Positions 1 to 8,596 of a DNA stretch of 64,000 nt are shown here, piece after piece. The stretch comes from Pelagibacteraceae bacterium AG-426-I15 (GTDB lineage: Bacteria > Pseudomonadota > Alphaproteobacteria > Pelagibacterales > Pelagibacteraceae). Position 1 is the first letter of the stretch, and every line of letters begins with the position of its first letter. The position numbers and the translations under genes were made by a program. The notes under the pieces are model-generated. The model was not told the DNA's origin. It was given only the letters and a program-made list of their open reading frames with translations, and did not search any database. The stretch lies in contig QCNT01000001.1 in NCBI GenBank assembly GCA_003213135.1, forward strand, positions 240,001 through 304,000, given 5' to 3'.

Positions 1-54
1 TTTTTATTTTTTGAGACTTCTGGATCAATAGCTGTTTTACAACATGAAAATTAA
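1..54 (+). CDS. 3' end of an upstream gene (unidentified)
   Basis: The first frame is open from the window edge to a TAA at 52-54 and would encode a C-terminus ending ETSGSIAVLQHEN. The next gene's ATG at 44 overlaps this end by 11 bases, the kind of coupling seen throughout the island. The other two frames on this strand close by base 31. The product cannot be identified from 17 residues. Confidence 0.4.
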   Translation, partial: FLFFETSGSIAVLQHEN

Positions 55-709
55 AAAAGTATTCATATTAGTAGATAACCCTAGAAGTTGGTTTCTTAAC
101 TTTGCAAAAATTTTAAAAAATAAAATTAAAAAAAAAAATATTAGCTGCACGTTAGTAACAAATGCAAAAAAACTAAATAAAAAGGCTGATTTATGTTTTT
201 ATCTATCTTGCACAAAAATAACTAAAAATAAAACTTTAAATCAATTTAAAAAAAATATTGTTGTTCACGGTAGCAATCTACCAATTGGTCGAGGTCATGC
301 CCCATGGATTTGGAAAATTTTATCTGGTTCAAATAAAATTAATTTGTCTTTATTTGAAATCGACCCTTCAAACTCAAAACCTGACTCAGGACCCATATAT
401 CTCAGAGAAAAAATACAATTAAAAGGTACAGAATTACTCGATGATATAAGATTTATTTTAGCGAAAAATATCATTAATATGTGTGTTAAATTTATAGAAC
501 ATATGAAAAAAAGGAAAAATTTTAGACCAAGAAAACAAATCGGAAAGGGAACTTTTTATCGAATGAGAAAGCCAGAGGATCAAGAACTAAATTTAAAAAA
601 AAATATTATTTCTCAGCTTAACTTATTTAGAACGGCTGATAATTATAGATGGCCAGTTTTTTTCAAATATAAAAAAATTAAATACATTCTTAAAGTATAT
701 AAGAGTTAA
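44..709 (+). CDS. formyltransferase-like sugar-modifying protein
   Basis: This 221-residue protein resembles the formyl-transferase fold used by methionyl-tRNA and sugar N-formyltransferases. The visible signature is the central HGSNLPIGRGHAPWIW segment (about residues 75-90), matching the family pattern of His followed by LPxxRGxxP, and a DSGPIYLREKI segment around residue 115, where these enzymes have a conserved D-x-G block. Its position beside a NeuB-like synthase and an aminotransferase suggests formylation or similar acylation of an amino sugar. It converges on the synthase gene with a 4-base overlap of the 3' ends. The C-terminal third is Lys-rich and unremarkable. The fold assignment is fairly safe; the substrate is inferred from neighbours only. 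Confidence 0.6.
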   Translation: MKIKKVFILVDNPRSWFLNFAKILKNKIKKKNISCTLVTNAKKLNKKADLCFYLSCTKITKNKTLNQFKKNIVVHGSNLPIGRGHAPWIWKILSGSNKINLSLFEIDPSNSKPDSGPIYLREKIQLKGTELLDDIRFILAKNIINMCVKFIEHMKKRKNFRPRKQIGKGTFYRMRKPEDQELNLKKNIISQLNLFRTADNYRWPVFFKYKKIKYILKVYKS

Positions 710-1713
710 TTTGAAAATAATTTCATCTCAACTTTCTGAAATTTGATTACATTTCTTTTTAAATTCTTCCCTATAAACTTTTTGTAATCATTTAATTTTA
801 TTTTATTAGCAGGTCTTAAAAAGGAGATGTGATCCAAATTGATTTTAGTATTTTTATTAATATCTTTTGAAAAGTATATTCCTTTTCTAAAAAATTTTTT
901 GTTTTTCATCTCCAATTTAGTGGGATTTATTTTTCCAGACCCCAAAAATTTACTATAGTTTTTTGCAAAAGAAACAATTTCTTTTAAATCTTCTTTGTTT
1001 GCAGAAATATTATGATCTGCACCTATTAATTTTTTATTAAATGTAAAATGTTTTTCAATTACACTTGCTCCTAATGTTATGGCAATTTTACAAGCACCGT
1101 TCCCAATTGTGTGATCAGAATATCCAATTTTATTATTGAACTTACTTTTAAGTGATACTATTCTCTTTAAATTTGCATTGTCTATTGAGCATGGATAAAG
1201 AGAAACACAATGAAGAATCACAATTTTATTACCTAAAATCTTTCTTGCAGTTACTATCTCTTTATAAGTGGCCATACCAGTTGATAAGATTACTTTTTTT
1301 TTAGTTTTTTTTATTTTTTTTAAAAGAACAATGTCATTTATATCTGAGGAAGCAATTTTAAGATAATCGACACCAATTTTTAAGACTTTATTTAAACTCT
1401 TATCGTCAAAAACAGAACATATAAAATCAATTTTATTCTTTTTACAAAAATTTTTTAAAATTTTAAGTTTGTTTGTATCAAGATAAACTCTTTTCCACAT
1501 TTTGCTTAATGATATATTTTTCTTACTATTTTTAATTTGATCTAAGTTTTTTTTCATTTTAGGTCGTCCTAAAGTCTCTGTTTCAAAAACTTGAAATTTA
1601 GCTGCGCTAGCACCAGCTTCTTTAGCATCCAAAATAAGCCTTTTTGCTATTTTCATACTACCATTATGATTAATGCCTATTTCTGCTATGATGTATGTAT
1701 TTGACTTCTTCAT
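706..1713 (-). CDS. NeuB/PseI-family nonulosonic acid synthase
   Basis: Condenses phosphoenolpyruvate with a 6-deoxy-diamino-hexose or ManNAc-type sugar to give a nine-carbon nonulosonic acid (sialic, legionaminic or pseudaminic type). The N-terminal TIM barrel opens with AEIGINHNGS. The metal-binding histidines are intact in GYSDHT (about residue 198) and in IEKHFTF followed by GADHNIS (about 220-235). The C-terminal part, from about residue 275, is the antifreeze-like SAF domain. At 335 residues it is full length. It follows the aminotransferase gene by 2 bases on the same strand. Which acid is made cannot be read from sequence; a second complete synthase lies at 22336. Confidence 0.85.
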   Translation of the reverse strand: MKKSNTYIIAEIGINHNGSMKIAKRLILDAKEAGASAAKFQVFETETLGRPKMKKNLDQIKNSKKNISLSKMWKRVYLDTNKLKILKNFCKKNKIDFICSVFDDKSLNKVLKIGVDYLKIASSDINDIVLLKKIKKTKKKVILSTGMATYKEIVTARKILGNKIVILHCVSLYPCSIDNANLKRIVSLKSKFNNKIGYSDHTIGNGACKIAITLGASVIEKHFTFNKKLIGADHNISANKEDLKEIVSFAKNYSKFLGSGKINPTKLEMKNKKFFRKGIYFSKDINKNTKINLDHISFLRPANKIKLNDYKKFIGKNLKRNVIKFQKVEMKLFSN

Positions 1714-1715
1714 AA

Positions 1716-2873
1716 TTAATGCTTTAAAAAAAATTCCTTAACTTTGCTAGATATAAAAATAATATCTTTCTCTTTTAAATTATTATGAAATGGAATTGAA
1801 ATAATATTATCAAAAATATAGTCGGAGTTTTTCAAATTAAATCTTTTAAACTTCTTTTTATAAAATATGTGTTTGTTTGCTGGGATATAATGAACTGTGC
1901 AGTTAATTCCCCTTTTTTTTAAATACAAAAACAAATTATCCCTTTTTTTTTTGGTATTTTTTTTATTGATAAGAATAGTGTAAATATATTCTGATAAAGT
2001 AATCTTATTATTATAATTTTTTTTAATTAGAAATTTTTTCTGGAAAAGAGGTTCAAGTTCTTTATCGTATAGTTTTCTTAATTTTTTTCTATAGTTTTGT
2101 ATCTTTTTAATTTTTTTTAACTGTTCTAGTCCAATACAAGCTTGCAAATCTGTAAAATTATATTTGAAACCATAAAATGGGACATTGTAAAACCAACTTT
2201 TTTTTTCAAATGTTCTTTGCCAAGGGTCTTTATCAATACCACAAGAAATTAAATTTCTTATTTTCTTTGCTAAATTATTATTATTTGTTGTTACCACACC
2301 TCCTTCACCTGTGGTAATAACTTTATTAGCATAAAAACTAAACACTGCTATCGAGTCATTATAAGCGCCTATATATTTATTTTTAACCTTTGCGCCAAAT
2401 GCAGTAGCAGCGTCCTCAATCACCTTAATTTTTTTACTTTTGCAGATATCAATAATTTTTTTTATATTTGCTGGTATTCCTCCATAGTGAGTGACAACTA
2501 CACACTTAGTTTTTGACGTAATGTTTTTTTTTAATTCTTCAGGATCCATGCTGAAATCATTAAAATTAATATCAATTAATTTAATCTTAAGACCAAAATT
2601 GAAGAGGTTATGAATAGTGCTTACAAAAGTAAATGGAGTAGTGATAACTTCGTCATTTTTTTTTAAATTCAAAGCGTGTAACGATGCAAAAATTCCATTA
2701 GTACATGAGTTTACTGCTATAGCATTTTTCACACTAAGTTTTTTTTTGACTTCTTCTTCAAATTTATGTGTAATCCTTCCCGAAGTGAGCCAACCGCTAG
2801 CAATTACATTTTTTAATGAGTTAAGCTCGTCTTTATTTATAAATGTAGAAGAAACCTGAAATTTTTTTTTCAT
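1716..2873 (-). CDS. DegT/DnrJ/EryC1/StrS-family PLP aminotransferase
   Basis: PLP-dependent sugar aminotransferase, likely converting a 4-keto nucleotide sugar to the 4-amino sugar on the way to a nonulosonic acid (PseC/LegC role). Visible marks are VIEDAATAFGA (cofactor Asp, about residue 155), SFYANKVITTGEGG with the Schiff-base Lys (about residue 185), and the C-terminal HYIPANKH block typical of the family. Length 385 is normal. It sits between the CBS-SDR fusion (its ATG overlaps that gene's stop codon by one base) and the NeuB-like synthase, so the three are probably co-transcribed. The family is certain; the exact substrate is inferred from context. Confidence 0.85.
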   Translation of the reverse strand: MKKKFQVSSTFINKDELNSLKNVIASGWLTSGRITHKFEEEVKKKLSVKNAIAVNSCTNGIFASLHALNLKKNDEVITTPFTFVSTIHNLFNFGLKIKLIDINFNDFSMDPEELKKNITSKTKCVVVTHYGGIPANIKKIIDICKSKKIKVIEDAATAFGAKVKNKYIGAYNDSIAVFSFYANKVITTGEGGVVTTNNNNLAKKIRNLISCGIDKDPWQRTFEKKSWFYNVPFYGFKYNFTDLQACIGLEQLKKIKKIQNYRKKLRKLYDKELEPLFQKKFLIKKNYNNKITLSEYIYTILINKKNTKKKRDNLFLYLKKRGINCTVHYIPANKHIFYKKKFKRFNLKNSDYIFDNIISIPFHNNLKEKDIIFISSKVKEFFLKH

Positions 2874-4255
2874 TAAAACCTATCAGAATTTAAAATATTT
2901 TGAAATTTTCTTAAATTTAAATTTTTAATTTTATTTTTCTTTGTAAAATTCACTAATTCTTTTATTCCCATTTCAAGTGAAAATCTTGGTGAAAATTTGA
3001 TCATTTTTTGGGCCTTAGAAGATGATACTTTGTAATTTCTTTTATCTTTAACTATTTTATTATATTTGATATTTGCCTTTGGATAATTTTTTTTGATTGC
3101 TTTTCCAATATCTGAAATTTTGCAATTGAAACTTGCAAGATTAAATATTTGACCGTTTGTTTTCTCTTTGTCTATTTTAATAATTTTAACAATTGACTCA
3201 GCTACATCATCAACATGAATAAAAGGACGCCATTGATTTCCACCGTGAATTGTAATTTGCTTTTTATTTGCAACCAATCCTGAAAAAAGATTGATTACTA
3301 AATCATACCTGGGCCTCAATGAACTTCCAAAAACTGTGCCTAATCTCAAAATACATGGTCTACAATACTCATCCATATTTCTAATAATAGTTTTTTCTAT
3401 CAAAGCTTTTAGTTTTGCATATACAGATAATGGCAATATTTTTGAATTTTCAGTTAATATTTCATTATTCTTATTTGCCCCATAAACACTGCAAGACGAG
3501 ATGTATATAAGTTTTGAAACTGATAGATTCTTACAAATATTACTAATAGCCATTGATGCTAAAAAGTTAATCTCATAAGTTTTTGAAGGTTGCTTTTCAC
3601 ACAAGGGATCTCCAACTAATTCAGCGAGGTGCACTACTATATCATTACTTTTTACTGCTGAAAATATTTGGCTTATATTTCTGGAGTCTCCACTTATAAG
3701 ATCTAAATTTTTACTTTTTATAAATTTTTTAATTTTTTGTTTGGACATGTATATAAATTTATCAAATATAGTTACATCGTAACCTATCTTAATTAATTTT
3801 TTAGCAAGAATACTACCTATATATCCAGCTCCTCCAATTAGTAATATTCTAGGTTTAAATTTTAATTTTCTGGTTCTCAATGAGGTAAGTTGAATATTAT
3901 TTTTATTTATTATTTTATAGGGGATTAAATTTTTACTTAAAATAGGAATTAGAGGAGGTCTTATATGGTTAAATCTTTCTGAAGAGACAATATTTGAAAT
4001 CTGGTTTTCATCTACTTTATCTTTTAAATAAATTGGATTTTTATTTATTATATCTTTTATAGGTGAATTATTTCGATAACCATTAAGTATAGCTTTTCTA
4101 ATATCAGAAATAGTGATTATTCCTTGAAACTTTTTATTTTTATCAATTATTACTGCAAGGTTAGTTCTATTCTTTTCAAATATACTTAATATATCAATTA
4201 TTCGTTTATTATTGGATATACAAAATTTTTTGATGTAAGTATTTAGCACTGGCAT
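2873..4255 (-). CDS. CBS-domain pair fused to an NAD-dependent sugar epimerase/dehydratase
   Basis: Two-part protein. Roughly residues 10-115 form a tandem CBS module, with AVIIDKNKKFQGIITISDIR as its clearest stretch. From about residue 135 it is an extended short-chain dehydrogenase: GGAGYIGS nucleotide-binding loop, a Ser-rich SSCSVYG segment, and a Tyr-x3-Lys pair in YAKLK. In nonulosonic acid clusters this CBS module is usually joined to a nucleotidyltransferase (PtmE-like proteins), so fusion to an SDR is unusual. I place the start at the ATG at 4255 (MPVLNTY); an in-frame ATG 18 bases upstream would overlap the divergent gene at 4262. It probably modifies a nucleotide sugar, perhaps under adenylate control through the CBS pair, which is inference. 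Confidence 0.8.
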   Translation of the reverse strand: MPVLNTYIKKFCISNNKRIIDILSIFEKNRTNLAVIIDKNKKFQGIITISDIRKAILNGYRNNSPIKDIINKNPIYLKDKVDENQISNIVSSERFNHIRPPLIPILSKNLIPYKIINKNNIQLTSLRTRKLKFKPRILLIGGAGYIGSILAKKLIKIGYDVTIFDKFIYMSKQKIKKFIKSKNLDLISGDSRNISQIFSAVKSNDIVVHLAELVGDPLCEKQPSKTYEINFLASMAISNICKNLSVSKLIYISSCSVYGANKNNEILTENSKILPLSVYAKLKALIEKTIIRNMDEYCRPCILRLGTVFGSSLRPRYDLVINLFSGLVANKKQITIHGGNQWRPFIHVDDVAESIVKIIKIDKEKTNGQIFNLASFNCKISDIGKAIKKNYPKANIKYNKIVKDKRNYKVSSSKAQKMIKFSPRFSLEMGIKELVNFTKKNKIKNLNLRKFQNILNSDRF

Positions 4256-4261
4256 AAAAAT

Positions 4262-5302
4262 ATGTACTATCAATTAATTCAAAATAAAGAAAGCATTTTT
4301 TTTCGGGTTGATGGAGACAGAGGTAAAAAAGTTGGGCTAGGTCACATCTACAGAACTCTCAAAATTTATCGATCTTTAAAGTCAATTTTTAAAAAAAGGT
4401 TTAATTATATTTTTTTAATGAAAAACTTTAAACTAGGAAGAGATATCATTCATAATTTAACCGGCGAAAGAATTATAACAATAAATAAATCAATAAATAA
4501 AAAGATTTTTAAGGAAACAGATATTGTTATTATTGATACCTTAGGAGCAGAAAATTTTTTTTTAAAAATTCTTAATAATATAGGGTTAAAAAATATTATT
4601 AGTTTTGATCAAATAGAATTAAAAAATTTTAATTCAGGGACAATAATAAACGGGATATTTTTTGCCAAAAAAAAACTTATTTCAAAAAAAAGAAATTTAA
4701 ATATTTTTCAGGGTCCGAAATACATTATTTTAAATAATCTTTTTTCAAAAAAGATAAAAAAAACTTTCCCCAAAAAAGAAATAAAAATATTAATTTCCTC
4801 TGGAGGCGCAGATAAAAAAAATTTCCTATTAAAAATGGTTAAAATTTTGGAATATTATAAAAATCGTCATTTTAAGCTTTTTATTGCAGCTGGAAAAGGT
4901 GTGTCAAAAAAAAATCCAATTTTCTCCCTTAAAAAAACTAAAAACTTGGAAATTTATTACAATGTAAAAAATATGAAAAAGTTATTTGATAAAGTTGACT
5001 TAGCAGTGGTTTCTGGTGGCACAACAATGTTTGAGTCAGTAAGCAGTGGGAAAGTAACCTTTGTTTGCCAGACTTACCCTCATCAAAATTATGCAACAAA
5101 ATACTTCGAAAAAAAAGGTGTAATATTCAATATTGGCCCCATAAATAATATCAGAAAAAAATTAATTTACAGACATCTAGAAAAACCAAGACTTTTGGAA
5201 AAAAATTATTATGAAAAATTTTTAAAAAGAACTAATTTAATTGATGGCTTTGGACTAGAGAGAGTTAACAAGATCATATTGAAAAAGATTAAGAATGCTT
5301 AA
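4262..5302 (+). CDS. PseG-like nucleotide-sugar hydrolase
   Basis: Related to PseG, the GT-B-fold hydrolase that removes UDP from the diacetamido sugar before condensation with PEP. The N-terminal FRVDGD followed by GLGHIYRTL carries the conserved Gly-His of the family, and the C-terminal half has VVSGGTTMFESVSSGK, the usual nucleotide-binding signature. The ATG at 4262 is the only start before the conserved block and gives about 12 extra residues. Its start lies 6 bases from the divergent CBS-SDR start. The 3' end overlaps the next gene by 8 bases. A second PseG domain occurs in the fusion at 18903, which argues that two nonulosonic acid routes are present. Confidence 0.75.
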   Translation: MYYQLIQNKESIFFRVDGDRGKKVGLGHIYRTLKIYRSLKSIFKKRFNYIFLMKNFKLGRDIIHNLTGERIITINKSINKKIFKETDIVIIDTLGAENFFLKILNNIGLKNIISFDQIELKNFNSGTIINGIFFAKKKLISKKRNLNIFQGPKYIILNNLFSKKIKKTFPKKEIKILISSGGADKKNFLLKMVKILEYYKNRHFKLFIAAGKGVSKKNPIFSLKKTKNLEIYYNVKNMKKLFDKVDLAVVSGGTTMFESVSSGKVTFVCQTYPHQNYATKYFEKKGVIFNIGPINNIRKKLIYRHLEKPRLLEKNYYEKFLKRTNLIDGFGLERVNKIILKKIKNA

Positions 5303-6425
5303 ATTTTTAAAAATTTTTACTAAGAAGTTTGCTTTTAAAAATCTATCAGAACACAAACTGATTGTTTTTGACTGTATTAATAACAAGTATTTTAGAGAAT
5401 TATTCAAAAATACTGATTATTATTCACTATCCACGAGACTCGAAAGAATAGAAACTATCTTTATCAATTTCGAATTAATAAAGTTTATTTTTCAAAACTT
5501 TCTAAAAAGGAAACTTAAACAAAATTATTTAATTTCAGTAATTAAACAAATGAGACCAAAATTGGTAATCACTTTAACAGATAATTCTGAGGAATTTTCA
5601 ATAATTTCAAATTACTTTGAAAACGAGGTTCCTTTTTATGCAATACAAGGAGCTAATAGAGGAGATATTAAATTAAGGAGAACCGAAGATTTAAAAATTT
5701 ATAATTTTGATACCTTTTTTTGTTACAGTCCATACGAGAAGGAGCTTTATACAAAAAAAAAAATTAAAATTAAAAACTATATTTATACCGGTCCAATTAG
5801 AGCTAGTTTAGCTCTTAAATACTTTAAAAAAGAGAGAATAGTTATAAAAAGTAAAAATGATATATTTCTGCCAACAGAACTTTCTTTTAACTCTCCTTAC
5901 AACAAATTTACAAACTACTCAGACTCATGTAAAAAATTGGCTGAGTTCACCTTGAGCTTCTGTAAGAAAAATAATCTTAAATTAATATTTTGTGCTGAGT
6001 CTGAGAAAAATACAGAATTATTTAGAAAAGAAAATGAGTTTTATAAAAATGTTTTGCAAAGATATGATGTAAAATTGACTCCTAAAACGCATAACTACTC
6101 TGCATATCAAAATATGTTAGAAAGTAATTTAATTGTAGGATTAAATACAACTTTACTTAGGGAGGCAATTTATCTAAGACGTAAAGTGTTTGCATGCAAT
6201 CTTACCTTATTTGATCAAGCAGATTTTCCTATACGAAATATTTCCTCACCTGTAATCAAAAATCAGACACAGTTTGATAATCATTTGAGCAAATTACTTG
6301 AAATGGAAAATAAAACTTACTTCGAAATAATTAAAAACGAAATATTTAAGATCACTCAAATTGATCAAGATTGTTCTGAAATAATTAATTCCAAAGTTAA
6401 TAATATTATACATAATAAGATATGA
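5295..6425 (+). CDS. uncharacterised surface-carbohydrate biosynthesis protein
   Basis: A 376-residue soluble protein with no family I can name with certainty. Its layout resembles GT-B-like capsule and Leptospira-type surface carbohydrate proteins: a conserved AIQGANRGD block at about residue 115, a TGPIRASLAL motif near 170, and a C-terminal GLNTTLLREAIYLRRKVFA stretch near 280, reminiscent of nucleotide-binding loops in capsule transferases. It sits between the PseG-like and SpsF-like genes, overlapping both by a few bases, so it belongs to the same transcription unit. Transfer of an activated nonulosonic acid is a reasonable guess but unproven. Confidence 0.5.
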   Translation: MLKFLKIFTKKFAFKNLSEHKLIVFDCINNKYFRELFKNTDYYSLSTRLERIETIFINFELIKFIFQNFLKRKLKQNYLISVIKQMRPKLVITLTDNSEEFSIISNYFENEVPFYAIQGANRGDIKLRRTEDLKIYNFDTFFCYSPYEKELYTKKKIKIKNYIYTGPIRASLALKYFKKERIVIKSKNDIFLPTELSFNSPYNKFTNYSDSCKKLAEFTLSFCKKNNLKLIFCAESEKNTELFRKENEFYKNVLQRYDVKLTPKTHNYSAYQNMLESNLIVGLNTTLLREAIYLRRKVFACNLTLFDQADFPIRNISSPVIKNQTQFDNHLSKLLEMENKTYFEIIKNEIFKITQIDQDCSEIINSKVNNIIHNKI

Positions 6426-7141
6426 CCAAAAAAAAAATTATTCTATCGTTAGAGGCTAGAATGACATCAAGTAGATTACCAAATAAGATATTTAAAAAAA
6501 TTAATGATATAAAAGTAATTGAACTTTTAATAAAAAGAATAAAAAAAATTCGATACATAGATAATTTTTTTATTGCTATACCAAAATCTAAAACAAATAA
6601 TAAACTAGCAAATTTTCTAAATCGAAAAAAGATTAATTATTTTAGAGGATCAGAAAATAATGTCTTAGAAAGGATAGTTAAAGGAGGCGAGAAATACAAA
6701 GCGGATATTTTGGTTCGATTAACATGCGATAATCCTCTAGTTGATATTTATATGGTTGATACAATGATTAAAAAATTTTTGAAAAAAAAAAATATAGACT
6801 ACTTCTCAAATAATGGTTACGCAAAAAGCAAAATAAGAAACATGCCCACAGGTATAGATATTGAAATTATAAAATTTAAAACATTAAAAAAAATATTAAG
6901 ACACGTGAAAAAAAAATATTATTTAACTTTTCCATCTTCGTACATATATATTTCAAAAAAAGAAAAATTTAAATTAGCTCATTTCCAATTAAATAAAGAT
7001 ATAATTAAGAAGTTTACAAAGAACTTACGACTTACTCTAGATACAAAAGCAGATCTTATATTCCTAAACAGATTATTTAAAAAAGTTTATAGGAAATATA
7101 GATTAAATTTTAATCTCTTAAATGTTTTAAATTGTTTATAA
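6422..7141 (+). CDS. SpsF-like cytidylyltransferase
   Basis: Nucleotidyltransferase of the SpsF/CMP-sugar activating group. The N-terminal LEARMTSSRLPNK matches the family glycine/serine loop region, followed by GSENNVLERIV (about residue 78), LTCDNPLVD (about 100, metal-binding Asp), PTGIDIEI (about 145) and a C-terminal LRLTLDTKAD. Such proteins accompany nonulosonic acid genes and probably activate the sugar with CTP. The second to fifth codons contain a run of ten A residues, yet the frame stays open. It ends 12 bases from the convergent SDR gene, and nothing in that gap looks like a strong terminator. Confidence 0.75.
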   Translation: MTKKKIILSLEARMTSSRLPNKIFKKINDIKVIELLIKRIKKIRYIDNFFIAIPKSKTNNKLANFLNRKKINYFRGSENNVLERIVKGGEKYKADILVRLTCDNPLVDIYMVDTMIKKFLKKKNIDYFSNNGYAKSKIRNMPTGIDIEIIKFKTLKKILRHVKKKYYLTFPSSYIYISKKEKFKLAHFQLNKDIIKKFTKNLRLTLDTKADLIFLNRLFKKVYRKYRLNFNLLNVLNCL

Positions 7142-7153
7142 AAATACATTGAA

Positions 7154-7813
7154 TTAAAAAAAACTTTTATTTAAATTACCATCGAAATATATTGTTGATC
7201 CAGAAATATACTTAATATCATTTTCAATTATGAATTTAATGAACTTTCCTATCTCTGCTGGATTACCAATTTTTCCCGTAGGAAGAGCTTTTTCAAAATT
7301 TTTTAAATTATTTACTAATTCCTTAACTCTCCTTGTCTTGAAAGGACCTGGCGCTATATTGATGGTTGAAATTCCAAATTTTGAATTAATTATAGAAAAA
7401 GATTTAAGTAAACTACTCGTTGCAGATCTAATTGAGGAAGATAATATAAGGTCTTTACTAGGTTCTTTTATTATTGAGGAAGAGATATAAAAAACATATC
7501 CGTTTTTATTTATTTTTAAATTTTGTAGTAAAAGAAAAAAGCCAAGAAATAATTGCTTAAAATATTTTTCCCAATCTTTAGTTCTTATTTTTTCAAATTT
7601 TATGTTAGGGGGGCCGCCGGAATTTAATACAAGAATATCTGTGTTTTTATGTTTCTTAATAAATTTATTTACTGAAATAATGTCAGAGGTATCTATATCA
7701 TTTCTTGAGCAAGAAATTGTTTTAATTTTAAGGGATTTTAGATGTTTAGTTATTTCTCCCCCTAAACCTTTGCTTCCTCCTAAAACTATCGCTTTCTTAT
7801 TCTTAAATCTCAT
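7154..7813 (-). CDS. short-chain dehydrogenase/reductase (SDR)
   Basis: Classical SDR of 219 residues: VLGGSKGLGGEI cofactor loop at residues 10-21, NSGGPP in place of the usual NNAG, then SSSI followed by a region where the catalytic Tyr-x3-Lys is not obvious (SSSIRSATSSLLKSFS). The C-terminal half has INIAPGPFKTRRV, the usual substrate-loop region, and ends with SGSTIYFDG. If the missing Tyr is real, activity may be altered or lost. Its start overlaps the upstream degenerate NeuB-like gene by 11 bases. Probably acts on a sugar or its nucleotide derivative, by context. Confidence 0.7.
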   Translation of the reverse strand: MRFKNKKAIVLGGSKGLGGEITKHLKSLKIKTISCSRNDIDTSDIISVNKFIKKHKNTDILVLNSGGPPNIKFEKIRTKDWEKYFKQLFLGFFLLLQNLKINKNGYVFYISSSIIKEPSKDLILSSSIRSATSSLLKSFSIINSKFGISTINIAPGPFKTRRVKELVNNLKNFEKALPTGKIGNPAEIGKFIKFIIENDIKYISGSTIYFDGNLNKSFF

Positions 7814-8561
7814 TTTTAAAGATATTTATTTTATAAATTTTTTTTGTAAACTTATTTGCTTTTAAGTAATTAATATAGTTTTTCTTCACTTTTTCAAGCT
7901 CATCCAAATAAACTGCATGTTCATTATCGGGATAAACCCGTTTTTTTCGTCTTACCGGCTTACAATATAAAAAAATAATTTTTGGATTATAGCACGAAAG
8001 AACATTTAGATTATTAATATCGTTATTGTGATTACTGTAGCCAACATCTAGTTTAAATTTTTTTCTCATAATATTTATTTTCGGAAAATTTAATTCTGAA
8101 GCATTGTAAGTCATTGGGGTATGAAGTATTGTAAGCTTATTTTTACTTTTGAACATTTTAATACTTTTTTGCACCTGGGAAATACTTGTATTGAAGCCTG
8201 TCGAAATAAAAACATGTTTATTTCTTTTCCTCAAACATTCTATTAAAGGATAATTATTGACACTGATACTTAATAATTTATAAAAATCGAAATTTAAATC
8301 TTTTAGTTCATCAAAAGTTTTTAAGTCACAAACAGATAAACCGATTTTTTTTCCTTTTTCATGAGATATATTTATTGCTTTTTTGTAAAACTCTCGAGAT
8401 AATTTAAAATTAATTTTTTTTTTTAAGTATTTCTTATAAAATTTTTCTGTATGGAGCATGAAAGTAAGGTTTTTGAATGTTGATTTTACAAAAAAGTCTA
8501 AGGTTTTTTTTGCTAACTTTGTTTCCCCAAAGTGATTTATACCGGCCTCAATAACAAACAT
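7803..8561 (-). CDS. degenerate NeuB-like TIM-barrel protein, no SAF domain
   Basis: A 252-residue relative of nonulosonic acid synthases: it opens with IEAGINHFGE, as NeuB does, and has LHTPMTYNAS and GYSNHN where the synthases have a Cys-rich strand and GYSDHT. The later metal-binding block EKHF is replaced (KIIFLYCKPVRR), so one conserved His appears to be a Tyr, and the C-terminal antifreeze-like domain is absent. It is either a decayed duplicate or a barrel recruited for another step. It lies 35 bases downstream of the radical SAM gene and overlaps the SDR gene, so it may be in the riboswitch-led transcription unit. Confidence 0.6.
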   Translation of the reverse strand: MFVIEAGINHFGETKLAKKTLDFFVKSTFKNLTFMLHTEKFYKKYLKKKINFKLSREFYKKAINISHEKGKKIGLSVCDLKTFDELKDLNFDFYKLLSISVNNYPLIECLRKRNKHVFISTGFNTSISQVQKSIKMFKSKNKLTILHTPMTYNASELNFPKINIMRKKFKLDVGYSNHNNDINNLNVLSCYNPKIIFLYCKPVRRKKRVYPDNEHAVYLDELEKVKKNYINYLKANKFTKKIYKINIFKNEI

Positions 8562-8596
8562 TTTATGATTTTTTGTTCGTCAGACTTAGCAAATGC

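Noticed and set aside
4256-4273. Longer start for the CBS-SDR protein at 4273
   Set aside because: It would overlap the divergent PseG-like gene by 12 bases and adds six residues outside the CBS fold; 4255 is simpler.
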